Assembly: GCA_035772735.1 (NCBI GenBank)
Contig: JASDFA010000027.1
Span: 33,152,001 to 33,216,000, forward strand
Source: Datura wrightii
Lineage: Eukaryota; Streptophyta; Magnoliopsida; Solanales; Solanaceae
DNA length: 64,000 nt
Direction of reading: 5' to 3'
The notes under the pieces: model-generated
What the model saw: only the letters and a program-made list of their open reading frames with translations
Told to the model about the DNA's origin: nothing
The model's database searches: none
Program-made: the position numbers and the translations under genes
Shown: in pieces, positions 33,301 to 45,900 of the stretch
Layout: each line of letters begins with the position of its first letter
How positions within the stretch are numbered: position 1 is the first letter of the stretch

Positions 33301-34150
33301 GTTCCAATTACAGTGCGCCCCATCAGTGGTGGTTCCAGTGTCGTACCTTACTCCTTCCAAACTGGTTAAGATCCTCTTGCATAGACATTACCCAATCTGG
33401 ATCCTGCAAGGCTTCATGATAGTTCTTAGGTTCAATGTAAGATAAAAAGGCTGAATAAGCACAAAAATTTCTCATGGAGGCCCTAGTTTGAATTCACTTA
33501 TTGAGATCAGTTATTATTAGATCAAAGGGATGAGAACTTTGGTGCTTCCAGGGCCTCAAAATCAATTCTTGCAGACTATCATTTTGTGTTTCTAGAACAG
33601 GGTCAGGTGATGTTCCTTCCTCTATTCCTTCTGCTGAACTTACCACTGTCTCAGGGATTGTTCCCCCGAAATTTTCCAGCTCCTGCCTTGGTTCAGAGGA
33701 ATGTTCAAGGAGTCTGTTTCTAAGATCGTTCCTTCATTTGGGGCTGTAGCACTTACTGTTTGGTTGAAGATGGAACTAGGCCGATTTCAAGTTCTTCCTC
33801 ATTTTCCTACAAATCTGTCTCAATAAAGATGTTAGACTCATCAAAAATCACATGAATGCTTTCTTCTACACAATTTGTCCTTTTTTATAAGCCTTACTAT
33901 TTGAAGAGTATCCAAGGAACACTCCTTGCATCAAACTTTTCTAAGGCAGTTTTTCATTATTGTTCCCAAAATATTTGCTACCAAAGGTTCGCAATCGGAT
34001 TCCTGCCTTTAAGAAGTTCGTAAGGAGTTTTATCAAGAAGTGGCCTAATCATGCATCGTATAATTATATAACAAGTTGTATTTATTGCTCAACCCAAAAA
34101 CTCTTAGGAAGACCACTAGTGATAAGCATTGTTCGTGCCATATCTTCTAG
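33301..34150 (-). pseudogene. Linker between integrase and RT of copia G, heavily decayed
   Basis: This is the integrase C-terminal and RT N-terminal part. Pieces such as QDPDWVMSMQED-like and WKHQSSHPFDLI-like strings can be read on the minus strand in different frames near 33360-33560. No long frame is open on the minus strand. Confidence 0.55.
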
Positions 34151-34740
34151 TGTTCTATTTTTTCTTTCCGCAAACCTGTTTTATTGGGGAGTTCTTGGGG
34201 CTGAAAAGTTATGATCAATTCCATACTTGAAACAAAAAGCAGTAAATTTGGCATTTTCAAATTTCGTTCCATGATTAGATTGAATACTTATTATATCCAG
34301 ACCAAGAGTTCGTTGAATCCTTTTTGCAAACACTTTAAACATGACAAATGATTCATCCTTAGAAGATAAAAATAGTGTCCATGTAAAGCGAGATAAATCA
34401 TCAACAATTACAAGAACAAATTTCTTACCTCCACGGCTAACTGCTCGCATGGGCCCACATAGATCCATGTGTATTAATTCAAGTGTCTTGGAGGTGCTTA
34501 TTACCTTTTTGGACTTGAAAGATGATCTAATTTTTGTTCCTTTAGCACAAGCATCACACACCTTGTCATCTTTAAATTTTATTTCAGGAAGACCAAAGAC
34601 AAGATTTTTTCAAAAAAGTTTATTGAGTAATGAAAGGATAACAAGACCTAATCGCTTGTACCATAGGAGAACATCATCATCTAGAATACTCAAACAAGTT
34701 AATTCATTTTCAGAAAGGGACATGATACAAGCTTTATAAA
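34100..34740 (-). pseudogene. Integrase of copia G, second catalytic Asp lost
   Basis: The zinc-binding end (VCDACAKGTKIRSSF) is at 34520-34561, followed by ELIHMDLCGPM with the first Asp and FVLVIVDDLSRFTW. The second Asp position reads Asn (SIQSNHGTKFEN). The third residue lies in ERKNRTLEDMART near 34130-34180 in a shifted frame. The His of the zinc motif is also changed (RLGL). Inactive. Confidence 0.84.
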
Positions 34741-34750
34741 TATTACTATG

Positions 34751-35070
34751 TCACTTTCCAGTTAAAACAATTTCACCAGACTTGTTGTTAACAACTTTAC
34801 AATCAAGGGAGGAAAAGACCACTGTGTTCCATCGATCACAAAGTTGAGAGATGCTCATCAAGTTATTTTTCAGCCCATCAATCATATATACATTATCAAT
34901 AGAGTGAGAGAGTGACTTACCGATCTTACCTATTCCCACAATTGTGCCTTTCTTTCCTCCGCCAAAGGACACAATTCCTCCATTGAAGGCTGTTAGTGAG
35001 AGAAAAAGTTTTTTGTTACCTGTCATGTGCCTGGAACAACCACTGTCAAGATACTATTTTTTATTGTTCC
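34751..35070 (-). pseudogene. Protease of copia G
   Basis: A DSGCSRHMTGNK segment near 35013-35050 is the copia protease active site with Asp-Ser-Gly intact. IDNVYMIDGLKNNLMSISQL follows at about 34830-34900. A stop near 35055 cuts it from gag. Confidence 0.8.
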
Positions 35071-36830
35071 CTCTCACTTCAGCTTGCACACATAATTAAG
35101 GGTTAGATTTGGGAACCCACACTAGTTTGGTTCCCTTTCTTTTGAAAACTTGAGAAATCAAATCTTTTCTAATCCATCTAACAGTGTTTCCATTTTTCTT
35201 AAGAGCTTTTATGCTGGCTAAACATTCATATCTGACATGTCCGGTATGACCATAGTGGCTACAAAGTTTATATTCTACCAAACAAACATATTTTCTTTTA
35301 TGATCCCACTTGAAAGGTTTGTTCTTGTAACCAAGACTGATTCGAGTTTTGTTGTAATTCTCATTTAGCCAGGTTAAAGCTTTAGATGATTTGTTCCATT
35401 TTTTCATCAAAGCAACGTCATAATTTGCTTGATTTAAGGTTACTTGAAGCTTAGAACTTTTTTTTTCTCTTTGCACAATTCCTTTTTTAAGGAAGTAATT
35501 TTAGCTTCATGAAACCTTGGTCATTAATAATTATTTTACTTCCTAATGGTTTTTCTTCCTTGATGGTGTTATTTCAGCTTTTAGAGACGAGACTGTTTCC
35601 ATCAGCTTACTATTTTTAGTTTTCTAAACAGAGAAAGTTTCCTCTAAACTGCTAATTTCAGCATTGAGTGTTTTGATTGCATTTTTAGACTCAATTTTAT
35701 CCTTTTTTAAAACTTTGTAATCAGATTTCAAATTAGAGAAAAATTTTAACATTAAAACTTTTTAATCACTCATTTGCTGACATTCATTCATCAAGGAAAG
35801 AAACAATTTAATTACTTTTCTTTTTGATAAATTGTGAACTTGAGTTTTCAGATCAGATAGACTTACCTTGGAGGAATCACTGTCTCATTCTGTGTCACTT
35901 TTAGCCATGAGGGCCAGATTTTCATTTTCACCATCTCCTCCTTCTGATTCCTCATTAGAAGTTTCACCCTAAGTAGCTTTCATGGCCTTTTTTGAAAGCT
36001 TTTAAAGCCAATTGCTACTGTTTCTTCGAGTGTTTCCTTTGTTCTTCCTTCAAGAGGGGATAGTCTTTTATCAAGTGATCCATCTTACCACACTTGAAGC
36101 ACCCTTGGAACTATCCTTCTCAGATAACTTGCCTTTACTGCGAGACTCCTTTTTTGAATTTTCTTTTCTAAAGAACTTTTTGAATCTTCGAACAAACATC
36201 GTCATCTCTTTGTCATCAAAATCCGATTCAGCTTTTAGGGTGAGACTGCGTTCCTTCTTGGGTTCCTTAGCCACTTTGTCTATCTTTTTAAGTTCATCAG
36301 TTTGCAAATTACCAATGAGATCATCCATTTGCATTGTGCTCATTTCTTTTGCTTCTTCAATGGCAGTGACTTTAGGTTCCCAAGAGGCACGCATGATTCT
36401 CAGAATTTTTCTGACATTTTTCTTCAGTTGAAAATTCCTTCCCAAGAGGTTTGAGTTCATTCGTAATATGTGTGAATCGGCTAAACATATCTTTGACTGA
36501 CTCTTTTTCTCCCATAGCAAAGAGTTCATACTTCCTTATAAGCATGTCAATTATAAATTGCTTTACCTGGTTAGTACCTTCATGTGCTAGGGTGAGAGAG
36601 TCCCAAATCTCCTTTGCACTGGAGCATCTAGAGATACGGTTGTACTCGTCAATGCCCAATCCAAAGTCGAATATCTTAATAGCCTTAGCATTCTTTTCCA
36701 TCATCTTGAAACCATTAGCATCAAATTCATCTTTAGTCTTTGGAACCTTTGTTCCATCAGATTTTGCTTTGGTAGGAACTAGAGGTCCCTTCAAGGTAAT
36801 TAGCTATAGCTGATAGTCCTCTGCTTTCAT
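35071..36830 (-). pseudogene. gag of copia G, degenerate
   Basis: Starting near 36830, the frame 36372-36794 shows FKMMEKNAKAIKIFDFGLG, SAKEIWDSLTLAHEGTNQVK and KYELFAMGEKESV, the UBN2-type capsid of SIRE-like elements. The frame shifts near 36400 into 36071-36529 (basic C-terminal part). A zinc knuckle GCFKCGKMDHLIKDY at about 36060-36105 has lost its last Cys (Tyr). A long charged region, likely coiled coil, follows to 35480, with several stops. A second knuckle-like CSHYGHTGHVRYEC lies at 35220-35265 with one Cys changed to Tyr. Confidence 0.8.
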
Positions 36831-36978
36831 GTAGATTTTCATTCGATTCTTCCAAAGACTATAATGTTGGTTATTGAAGAGAGGAGGTCGAGTGCTAGAT
36901 TGTCCCTCATGTAAAGTTATTTCGAAATTCATTTTGACGGATTTTTCTCTAGGGGTTAACCTATGAATGAGCAACCTA

Positions 36979-36990
36979 CTCTGGTACCAA
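36979..36990 (-). other. Primer-binding site of copia G (variant)
   Basis: The minus strand reads TTGGTACCAGAG, differing by one base from the usual TTGGTATCAGAG. It lies three bases from the LTR end. Confidence 0.8.
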
Positions 36991-36993
36991 TTC

Positions 36994-37783
36994 TTATTAC
37001 AATGAATCCCAAATTAGACCTAAGAAGGGGGGGGGGTGAATTGGGTCTAACTATTTTTCTGCCGAACTAAAACTTTAATTGAATTTTCTTTTACTACAGG
37101 AACAGACTTGGACCTTGTTCCTTTGAGCAGTAACCTAATTCAAGAAAAAATAACAAAGTGCAGGAAGTAAAGTGAGAGACAGAGATTTTTATGTGGGAAA
37201 CCACCTAGGATCAAATGGGTGTAAAAATCATGACCTACTCCCTAGTAGGATTTCAACTTAACTCCACTAAAACACAGAGCCAAATTTGAACTGTAACCCC
37301 CATAATCCAATGATATACCCCTAAGACCTTACAAAGTTTCTAACATGTACAAACTACCCTTAGTTTAATAAGAAGAACTTTAACCATAATTACAAGCAAT
37401 TGAAAGCAAGATTGAAACAAATTCAATTACACAAGTTCACTACACTTTTGACACCTAGACCTAGAAATAAAGGAACAGTACTATAAAATTGTCTCTAGTA
37501 CCAGTCAACTCTCTTCAACTTGAATGCCAATTGAATGTTCAGGAATGATGAATTTGCTGAAAAGTATTAGTGTGTGAATGCCCAGCTTGACGTGGTGACT
37601 TCTTTATTTATAGTCACCAGAATGCACGACACTGATTTTCTTCTACTAGGAAAGGAAATCATTAACTTAAGAGTCATTTTCCTTATTTAAAAGATCTTGC
37701 AGACTCCTTGTTGAATTTTACAATCTCTTACCAAATATTTTTTTTCTTATCAGCCCATGATTTCTTTCTTCCCTTGAGACAAC
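36994..37783 (-). repeat. 5' LTR of copia G, truncated
   Basis: It matches 28567-29350 of the left LTR in order and stops matching at 37783 (TTTCTTTCTTCCCTT, then GAGACAAC). The missing part is the U3 end of the LTR, about 200 bp. A run of ten G's at about 37028-37037 replaces a shorter run in the left copy. Confidence 0.83.
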
Positions 37784-38132
37784 ATTTTAATCATTCAGAT
37801 GTGCATTCAGATTCATACATCTTAATTTTAATGAAAATAAATTAGGTCTTAATCATTAAATAAAAGGAGAAGAATTATCTTGCAAATCATATTTTACTAT
37901 TAAGATAATGGGAAAGGATCATTATGCGAATTTATTATTTAGCCATTAAGCAAAATGGGAGGAATAATCCTACAATTTATAATTATATGAAAAAGGGGAA
38001 GGGTCTTCCATAATCAACATCACTTGCACACTATCCAGACACATGTTATATCTTCTTTGTCTACACTTTCTATAATTTCTTCAAGAAGGCTAGCAAGACT
38101 AGCATCTTTTTTATGTCAAAATTTTTATATAC
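37784..38132. other. AT-rich stretch between copia G and solo LTR A1, no gene
   Basis: A short region with a TGAATCTGAATG-like string in reverse (37795-37830) hints at the other side of the element described at 27893. Nothing else is recognised. The last five bases before A1 are TATAC. Confidence 0.4.
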
Positions 38133-40432
38133 TATTACACCCCGTAAACTCTCGATATGTAGATGGCCTATTTGCATGTTGGTTAAAAGTTTTAGAATGC
38201 CATACATGCTAAGAAAAGGCCCGGGGGAAGACTGGACGAACATTTCATCGAACCACCGCGGGAGAAGCTGGGGCAGAACCCCTCCGCGATGGCAGCGTGT
38301 CACGGAGGCCCTGTCCAGGCCCAAGTATATAAACCCGTCACTTCGGTTTTAGGTGAGAAGTTCATATAATTTCCAAAGAGGACGAGGGAAAACAGAGGGC
38401 ACGAGGGTTTGAGGAATTTTCTTCCGATTACGCCGTTATACGCGGTCCAAACTCGGTATAACCTTGGGTAGTGGGGTATTAAGCAGCAAGGAGCATTCCT
38501 GCGGAGTTAGTTTCGTGAAATTCAGCCGGCGAATCGTCGTCCTACCGAGCTAAGGTAAGTGGAACTGCTCCAAATTAGTGTCGATATACTCCTAGCCCTA
38601 AAGTAAGCATTTCTCCCTTCTGGACTTCTGAGAAATAGCGAGTTTTCGACCATTTTTTTCGATAAGTCAAAGTTTGGGCTATATATATTAAAAGTGATAT
38701 CTTCTCTCAGAATATTAATTTATTTAATCCTAATTGATATATATATATATATTGATGCAGTTGGGAGAAATAGCGGAATATTAACCAAATTACGCTAATT
38801 AGTCGGGAAATCAGAAACGGAGGTATGTAAAGCTTGTTCCTTCGGCAAGTTAGTAATCCTAGTATAGCAAATAGCGTGAACTCTAGAAGAAAGAATCCAG
38901 AAGTCGAGTATTGAGTCCAGTATGAATCCAGCAAGCATGTTTTATGTTATTATGCTATATTCAGAATAAAGGTCAGTAAATCAGTATCAGACAGCCAGAT
39001 ATTACTTCAGATACAGTTAGCCCAGTAACAGAATCAGTTTAATATAGAAAAGAGATTCAGAATAGAACATCAAAACATGGATAGTATTTTCAAATCGAAG
39101 ATGCTTGCTATATGTGAATATTGTTTGTTGAGACCTGCTTGTGCTGTGAGGGCACCCTTAGAGCTTCCTTGCCGCCCCAGGATTAATAGTTGTGTCGACT
39201 TGCCCACCAGAGGGTGAGGATACTTCACTCTAAGAAGTGGCATGCTATCCGCAGTAGGACGGAGATGGGATACAACATTCCCCATATCAGGCTGATCAGC
39301 ATAGCATTATAGCTTACCCTGTCGAGCGCTTACGCCCAGGGGGCAGATTATAGATACAGATACAGATACAGATTACAGTTTACAGTTATAGGAGTCCTCT
39401 GGACTCAGATACAGTTATAGTCAAGGGCCCAGAGAGCCCAAGCTGCATACCCAGGGGGCCGGTGGAGGTGCTCGTAGTTAGTACGCGAGTTGAGTGATTT
39501 ACTTTTGGATGGTTTTGACCCGGGTAGGGGTATATAGATTGTGTGTTGGTTGGAACCTTCCCGCTTATGGGGGCTGGTATAGGTCCTTGTATGCTATATA
39601 TGTATATACATGTTATTTATTAGCTGATAGATAGCAGGACGCCACGTCGACAGGTATGCTTCTACCTTACCTTCAGTACAGATAAGCTTATTTCAGATCC
39701 CACCAGCCCAGACAGTTTCAGCTACTTTCTGCTATTCAGAACTACCAGTATTATTTCTTATATTCAGTTATGTTCAGTTTGCTTTACATACTCGGTACCA
39801 GTGGTACTGACACCCTCTTGGGGCGCTGCATTACTTGCCTGCACGTACCCATAGATGAGGAGCCGACCCCTCGTGATTCCAGCCAGCACAGAGTCATCAC
39901 CTCCTATCATCCGGAGCTCGATAGTCAGAGGTCTACTCTATTTTCTTTTGTTATATAGTACGGGTAGGCCGGGGCCCTGTCCCGACCATCTTATAAGTAT
40001 TCTTAGAGGCTTGCAGCTTGTGTATTTCCCTATGGTTAGTTATACCGATCATGTGAGGTCGTGTGTATGTCTTAACTTGTTTATGAAGGCCGTGTGGGGC
40101 CTTATTCAGTTGGTAGTGGTGACCTTGTCGGTCACGTAGCAGTTTAGCTCCTGTTTCATTGATTCAGAAGTAACTAGACAGCATGGTGGCCTTGTCGGCC
40201 CGCATAGGTTCCTTCATACTACTGTTGTTCTGGTTAACTGTTGTTTACTTATAGGGGGCTATAGTCCTGGTCGATCGGAGGCTGTAATTACAGCCGTTAT
40301 ATAGCCCGCCATTTTCTTGAATCCAGATTAGAGCCAGCCAGGCACCAGAAGTGCTTAGGCTCAACAGTCTAGCAGTTTAGGTCCTAGTAGAGCACCACGT
40401 GCTAGTCATGCCCCCCTAGGCGGGGCGTGACA
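38133..40432 (+). repeat. Solo LTR A1 of family A (2300 bp)
   Basis: It starts TATTACACCCCG (normally TGTTACACCCC) and ends GGGGCGTGACA. The flanks are TATAC (38128-38132) and AATAC (40433-40437), a TSD with one mismatch. No PBS or coding sequence adjoins, so this is a solo LTR left by recombination between LTRs. The U3 part holds CTCCGCGATGGCAGCGTG followed by TCACGGAGG (38282-38308). A TATA box (GTATATAAACC) is at 38325-38335, and the shared stem-loop (GTACC AGT GGTAC) is at 39795-39807. A run of ACAGAT units lies at 39355-39375. Confidence 0.85.
38325..38335 (+). promoter_or_regulatory. TATA box of LTR A1
   Basis: GTATATAAACC stands about 190 bp into the LTR, just after the U3 box region, where an LTR promoter is expected. 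Corresponding TATA-like boxes occur in A2 (41014-41024) and A3 (about 51482-51492). Confidence 0.6.
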
Positions 40433-40509
40433 AATACACACACATATATATACACACATTATCTATATACCTGTCTTTATATTATTTATGCTTTATTTTA
40501 TACTTAGTT

Positions 40510-40723
40510 CATGTATTTTTCCTTTATATTTATTTATATATTTGTTTTTATATTTATTTTTGCATTTGTCTTTACATTTATCCATATATTGTCTTTACAT
40601 TTACTCATGCATTTTATTTATATTTATTTGTACATTGCTTTTATATTTATTCATGCATTTGTCTTTATATTTATGCATACATTATCTATACATTTATTCA
40701 TATATTATCTTTATATTTATTAA
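40510..40723 (+). repeat. AT-rich minisatellite, period about 24 bp, left part
   Basis: About nine imperfect copies of a TTTATATTTATTCATGCATTTG-type unit of 21-26 bp can be lined up here. The array continues after the solo LTR at 43980-44060. The open frames here only reflect the repeats. Confidence 0.72.
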
Positions 40724-43700
40724 TGTTACACCCCATAAGTTTCCGTTGTTTAACCGACACGCGCGTATGCATGTTGAAGAGTTTTTAGAGTACGACATGT
40801 AGGAGAAGGCTCGAAAGTAGAACACATGAGTGCGTTATCGAACGAGTGGAAGGTCGGAGCCGGGGGCAGGGAACACTAGGCACCACACCGCGCCGCGCCG
40901 CCCCCACGATGCAAGGAGAGCCGTGTCACGCCCCTCCCTTGACACGTTGGGAGGTACACTCGCCCGTACCCTTCCGTGATAGGAGGTGCGCCGCAGACCC
41001 TTCTCCACCGCTTAGATATATATAAGTGTTGGTTGTTTCATTAAAAACTTTCCAAATATGACGGCTGGGCTTAGGAGACTTTCCCCTTCGGCTTTTCGTC
41101 AGATTAAAGGTAAATTACTCTATCAAACCTCGTCCAATTACAAATTCATCTAGGAAAATAATTTCTAGGCCTACGAAGAACGTATCTATAGAGTTATTTC
41201 TTTGAAATTAGCCTAGTTCGATGGAGTCCCGCCGAGTAGAAGTTGTGGAAATCACTTCTAATCAAGTTCTAAGAATCAACAAGTGATAAGTAAGTATTTC
41301 TACCTTCTAACTCTCAGAAATTTGTGATTTTTCGACCAAATTTGGGTTGATTATATATGGTGGTCATTGTGAATATTATTGAATGTTGATAGTTGTTGTC
41401 ATGAATTAAGAATAGATTTATTACATCAACATAGAGGTTATGAGTTGGAGGAATTGCTATTTCTAATCTAGAACAGGATTGGGCGAGCATAAATTGGTAA
41501 TTAAAATATGTTAAGGCTAACCTCTTTCAGAAAGTATTCTCATCGTATGGTACTACGACCTATACCTTTGTAAGTAAGGTGAACGTATGTATGTTATAAT
41601 TAGCTACTGCAAGTAGATAATGATTATATATATTATGGTTAGCTTCTACAAGACGAATTGAGGTTGGATTATAGTATTCTCCATCGAGGCAGAGTATACA
41701 CAGTGTAACAAATGCTAGGAGCGTCATAGAGAATTCCCTGTTCATTTGTTCACAGTCTAGAGGGATTCCGATGTCTTGCTATCGTACTAAGGCCTTAGAA
41801 GCTTATGGTAGTTGTTGGGCCTAACTTGGTAGGGTTGGATAGCATGGAGCGTAGCTGAGCGATATGACTTTCTGTTTGACGCCTACATAGACAGCAGAGT
41901 TCACTCGTAGACCATTTGGCGTACCTTGATGCCTCCAGGGCAAGAATCTTGATAGGATGGTCTTACCTTTGAGTCAGTGGAACCAGGGCTGCCTAATGAA
42001 TTGAGAAATATCTTTCCATGGGATTGGTTATTGTTAGTAACAGTTGGCTTCAATAGACTTATTTCTTATCATATAGGTCGCTCAGGAAACTACCCCAGTT
42101 GCTAGAAATCTAATAGACTAAGTATTTTCCTAAAGGGGAAAACTTATCAGGAATTAGACGTGGGGCTAATGCCCCGGGCTACTCTTGCAGATGCCCATGT
42201 ACATGTTGCCACGAAGGGCTAAATCCATATATACTTTCCTACGGGGCTATGAATTGCTCGAGGGAGTTATATGTTGTCTGGACAGACCAAGTTAACGTAT
42301 TAGGGACTAGAACCATAGTAGTACAATATTACCTTTAGGCTAAGAATTATGGTAAGCTACCTGTGGGAAGTTAGGGATGACTGCTTAGGAGCATGTCCAG
42401 TTAGTAGCAGCCCTACAGTTGTTCTAAGCGAAGGAACTAAATAGTTGGTCGCCTGTGACCTTGCTATTCGCTTATGAGCTATCATCATCCTAGGATGTCC
42501 TTTAGAGTACCGTTTAGGTCACCCTAGACCTTTCCCTAGTCTGTCTAATCTGATAAAGGCTGTAATCGCTGCCAGGACCCACTGGTCAGGTGTAGGCACA
42601 TGGGGCGCGCCTGTTGGTAGCTATATAGACTGTTTTAGAGGTGAGTAGTGGTTGTGTTAAGCCTAAAAATCTAGGTATGCCTATTGAGTGACAATATTGA
42701 GGCTATAACATTATACCCCTGTAGGGATTGACCCACCTTAGTTGATGTCCCATCAAACGATCTCAAGATTGCTAACTGTATCATTGCCTACGGGGCTATG
42801 GATTGCTTAGAGGAGCTATGTAATGTATGTAAAGACTATATTTAGGCCTACAAGGACGTATCAAAGTCCATTCGCGTAGGGCTTTCATTTATGCCATAAC
42901 AACATTACTGACCCTCAGTGGAGCCTTGCGAGCCCAAGGTGCAGTTACAGAAGCCGGGAGGGCTCAGATATAGTCACAGGAGCCCATGGGCTCGGTTGCA
43001 ATCCTAGAGGCTGGATAGGCTTGGTTATAGTTACTTGTGACACAATAGTGACCTGGTTAGGGGTTTATAGATTGAATTGTACTTGTCAGGGCTTATGAGG
43101 GCCCAGGTAGGTTATCTCTGTGTTGATTGTACCTTTCAAGCTTATGGGGGCCAGGTTAGGTTCTTGTTTGTATACTTTCTTGCTAGATGTAGCTTATGAA
43201 TCTATAATCGCACAGCTTAAGCTCTCATTTGTGTAGTTGTCTACTAGATGTAGGCTATGGTTATGAAAGCATACAGGTTAACTTCTGCCCTTTTTCGTTG
43301 ATTACTTTCAGTTCTTTATCAGCCTCTATTCAGTTATTATTATGGCCTCACATACTTGGTACATATTGTACTGACGCCCATACATGGGGCGCTGCATACT
43401 TGCCGGCAGGTTTAGATAAACAGGTTTGGGGACCTCCTTTAGTAGCTATTTAGAATCAGTAGATTGGTCAGCTCCTTTTATTCGGAGTTTCCAGATTGTA
43501 AAGGTTTTCCTATCTTTTGTTGTATAGTTTTGGTTAGGCCGTGGCCCTGTCCAGACCAATATTTATCACTCTTAGAGGCTTGCAGACCACAGTCTTTAGT
43601 TCCTAGCTAGTTGTGCATTGTTGGCTGTGTGGGGCCTATATATATTATGTTTTGTGTGTTGGCCTTGTGGGGCTTAGCTTAGCTATCAGTTAGCAGCCTT

Positions 43701-43979
43701 GTCGGCTATAGTATATATATAACTACCTGCCTTTCTTTGTTTATGACTTAGAAAATATGGTGGTCTTATCAGCCCGCATAGGATCCTTTTATTGTTGTGA
43801 CTGCTGGGTTAGCTATCTTATACAGGTTATATGTTGCAGCCTAGTCGGCCTGAGACTGTGTTTACAGGAAAGATATAGCCGTTTGTTTTCTTACTATGTG
43901 CTGCTAGCATGCGCCAGGTCGGCTCAAAATCCAGTGTGGCATTAGGTGCAAGTTATGCTTCCCAAGATGGGGCGTGACA
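40724..43979 (+). repeat. Solo LTR A2 of family A (3256 bp, with extra 1-kb segment)
   Basis: It starts TGTTACACCCCATAAG and ends GGGGCGTGACA, with exact 5-bp direct repeats ATTAA at 40719-40723 and 43980-43984. TATA-like TATATATAAG is at 41014-41024. The stem-loop GTACA TAT TGTAC is at 43359-43371. Compared with A1, A3 and the reversed copy at 8193-9222, about 1.0 kb between 41690 and 42720 has no counterpart and may be a nested insertion. There is no coding sequence. Confidence 0.88.
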
Positions 43980-44322
43980 ATTAATGCATTTTATTTATAT
44001 ATATTCATATATTATCTTTTTATTTTTTATGCATATCATCTCTACATTTTTTACATTTCTTTTTACATTATATCTAACATTGAAAACATTTTGTTTTACG
44101 TTTTTTCATTTCCTTACATTATATGCCCATTTTATTACTATTTATCCTTATAAATTTTGCTCTTTAATTTTTTTCTGCATTCTCGGTACATCATATTTAT
44201 GTTTTACATATTAATTTTATTTTTTACACTCTTATAATCTTTTTATATACATCATTTACATATATATTTTTAAATTACACATAGGACCCATTTGGTAGGC
44301 TATATTAATTAGAATAACTCTT
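43980..44322. repeat. AT-rich minisatellite, right part, and AT-rich spacer
   Basis: The first 80 bp continue the repeats seen left of A2. The remainder is AT-rich with no gene. The last five bases, CTCTT, flank the LTR of element H. Confidence 0.6.
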
Positions 44323-45886
44323 TGATAGCATCCAAAATATACTCCTCATAGGAAGGGTATACACGACCAAAATATCAAAACAAGTAACCCAACGGGTGTC
44401 AGGTCAAATCCCACAAGGACTAGTGAGTGATAATTACAAGTGTCGGTTGAGAAATTGAAGTTAGCTTGCACCAATTAGAATTAACATAAAAATAAATAAG
44501 TTGGGGGACATTGAAATTTGTAGTAGATTATAATTTCTAATTTGGTTGACTCTAATAGAAAAATCACCAAGATTGTCGACAAGAGTGTGAAAGACTAGGG
44601 TATGGTGTAGATGATATAATAACTAGATAGGGACATGCTGGGTCATCTTATAAATTCAATTAGTGTAAATAATCTCAGAAAAATGGATAATTACAGCTTT
44701 TCAGCTTTATAAATACCTCTTACTAGAATTTTATCAAACCTCTAGCCACTATTAGCTCAACCTGATCAGATTTGGATTAGTAGTTGCACTAATTTCTAGC
44801 TATTAGCTACTAATTAGGAGTGAGAATGCAATTTTGGCTATTTCTAGCCAATTTCACAATCTCTCATCCATACCCACTATTAAAATCTCCTCCAATAATT
44901 AATTATTCTTTTACAAGCAACAATCAAGTAAGAACAAATAGACCCACATCATAATCAATGGATCTTCTATTATAGATTGAAGACAATCTAATAAATTTAC
45001 ACTTAGTTAAACAATATATAGATGACTCTAGCAATACCCACTCTAATTAAGTATTCATCATCACACACCTCTAGTTAATGATTTAGCTACTCATGATTAA
45101 GAAATTCAAAATCACATTCAATAATAAACTCATTGAATTTAATAACAAGAGTAGTAAAATCAAGTTCACAAAAATGTCTTTAATAATGGTTGTACCTTAC
45201 TATTAAGAAGAAGAAGAGAATAGTACTTTGCAAATTCTACCAATTAAATTCTCCTTTTCTCTGCCAAAGGAATGTTCTAAAGCTAAGAAAGGAAAAAGAT
45301 AATATGATATGCTTTGTTATGATATGCTCAGTACACAGTACTTTCTCTAGAATTTATATCCAAGAAAATAGGGCATCTTCTCTCTCTTTTTTTGTGCTGG
45401 ACAATTTTTCCCCTGAGCAGCATTTTGGAATTGGTGGAGGTTCCAGCGGTTCTCCAGTTAAAATCCGTGAACCTCCGGGTACATTATCTGAGCCATCACT
45501 AAACTCCAGTGAACATTGGCAGTTCATTCGGCATTTAGTCGATCTCAATCCGTGAACGACTGAGTCTTTGTTCTTTACTCCAGAAAATTAGATGTCATTC
45601 AGTGACTGTATTGGTGAGTCGCCATTGGCAACTCGCACTTCTCCAGTGGCATTCTTCCTATGAGGCAGTGATGATCGGCTTTTAACTGGCGTTTCATCGG
45701 TTTTCATCGGTGGACCACCGATTTGATCTCACTTCCTTCTTTTTGCTCCATTTTTGCTCTTTTCTACACATTAGGTATCTGTACATAACAAAGGCAAAAA
45801 GAACATAAAATCCATATAATTAACTCAAAAACTAAGAAAAGCTCAAGCTTAAGAACCTAATGAATTGGTAAATTTTCAACTCATCA
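44323..45886 (-). repeat. 3' LTR of element H
   Basis: It begins TGATGAGTTG next to the PPT and ends GCTATCA, about 1564 bp. Near its 3' end is the AGTCCTTGTGGGATT string, also seen as AGTCCCTGTGGG in the B and B' LTRs. The U3 part (45490-45730) has many GGTT, ACCG and CCGTGAAC-type short repeats. TATA-like GATATAAATT (minus strand) is at 45351-45360. The partner LTR is outside the window or lost. Confidence 0.75.
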
Positions 45887-45900
45887 AACCCTAAAACATG
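45887..45900 (-). other. Polypurine tract of element H beside the LTR
   Basis: The minus strand reads CATGTTTTAGGGTT before TGATGAG and is preceded by GAGGACAAGCAATGG, a string common before Athila-like LTRs. Confidence 0.65.

Larger units (their letters stand above)
28567..37783 (-). mobile_element. Ty1/copia element G (SIRE/Maximus-like) with envelope-like ORF, degenerate
   Basis: On the minus strand the order is LTR 37783-36994, PBS 36990-36979, gag 36830-35096, protease, integrase, RT, RNase H (to 31895), envelope-like region 31883-29972, PPT, LTR about 29570-28567. Protease-integrase-RT is the copia order. The gag with its coiled-coil tail and the extra region after pol point to the SIRE/Maximus group. 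The right LTR is cut at 37783. Frameshifts and lost residues (zinc knuckle Cys, integrase second Asp) show it is inactive. Confidence 0.88.

Noticed and set aside
40488..40802. Hydrophobic open frames rich in Phe, Ile, Tyr and Leu that look like membrane proteins
   Set aside because: They translate the AT-rich minisatellite; the repeats, not a protein, explain them.
41704..42711. LTR-like ends (TGTAACA...TAACA) around the extra DNA in A2
   Set aside because: The flanking five bases do not form a TSD and no second LTR or PBS is seen, so the borders remain approximate.
45190..45555. 121-codon plus-strand frame in the H LTR
   Set aside because: It is antisense to the element, lies in its U3/R part, and overlaps another frame on the opposite strand. 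No motif was recognised.
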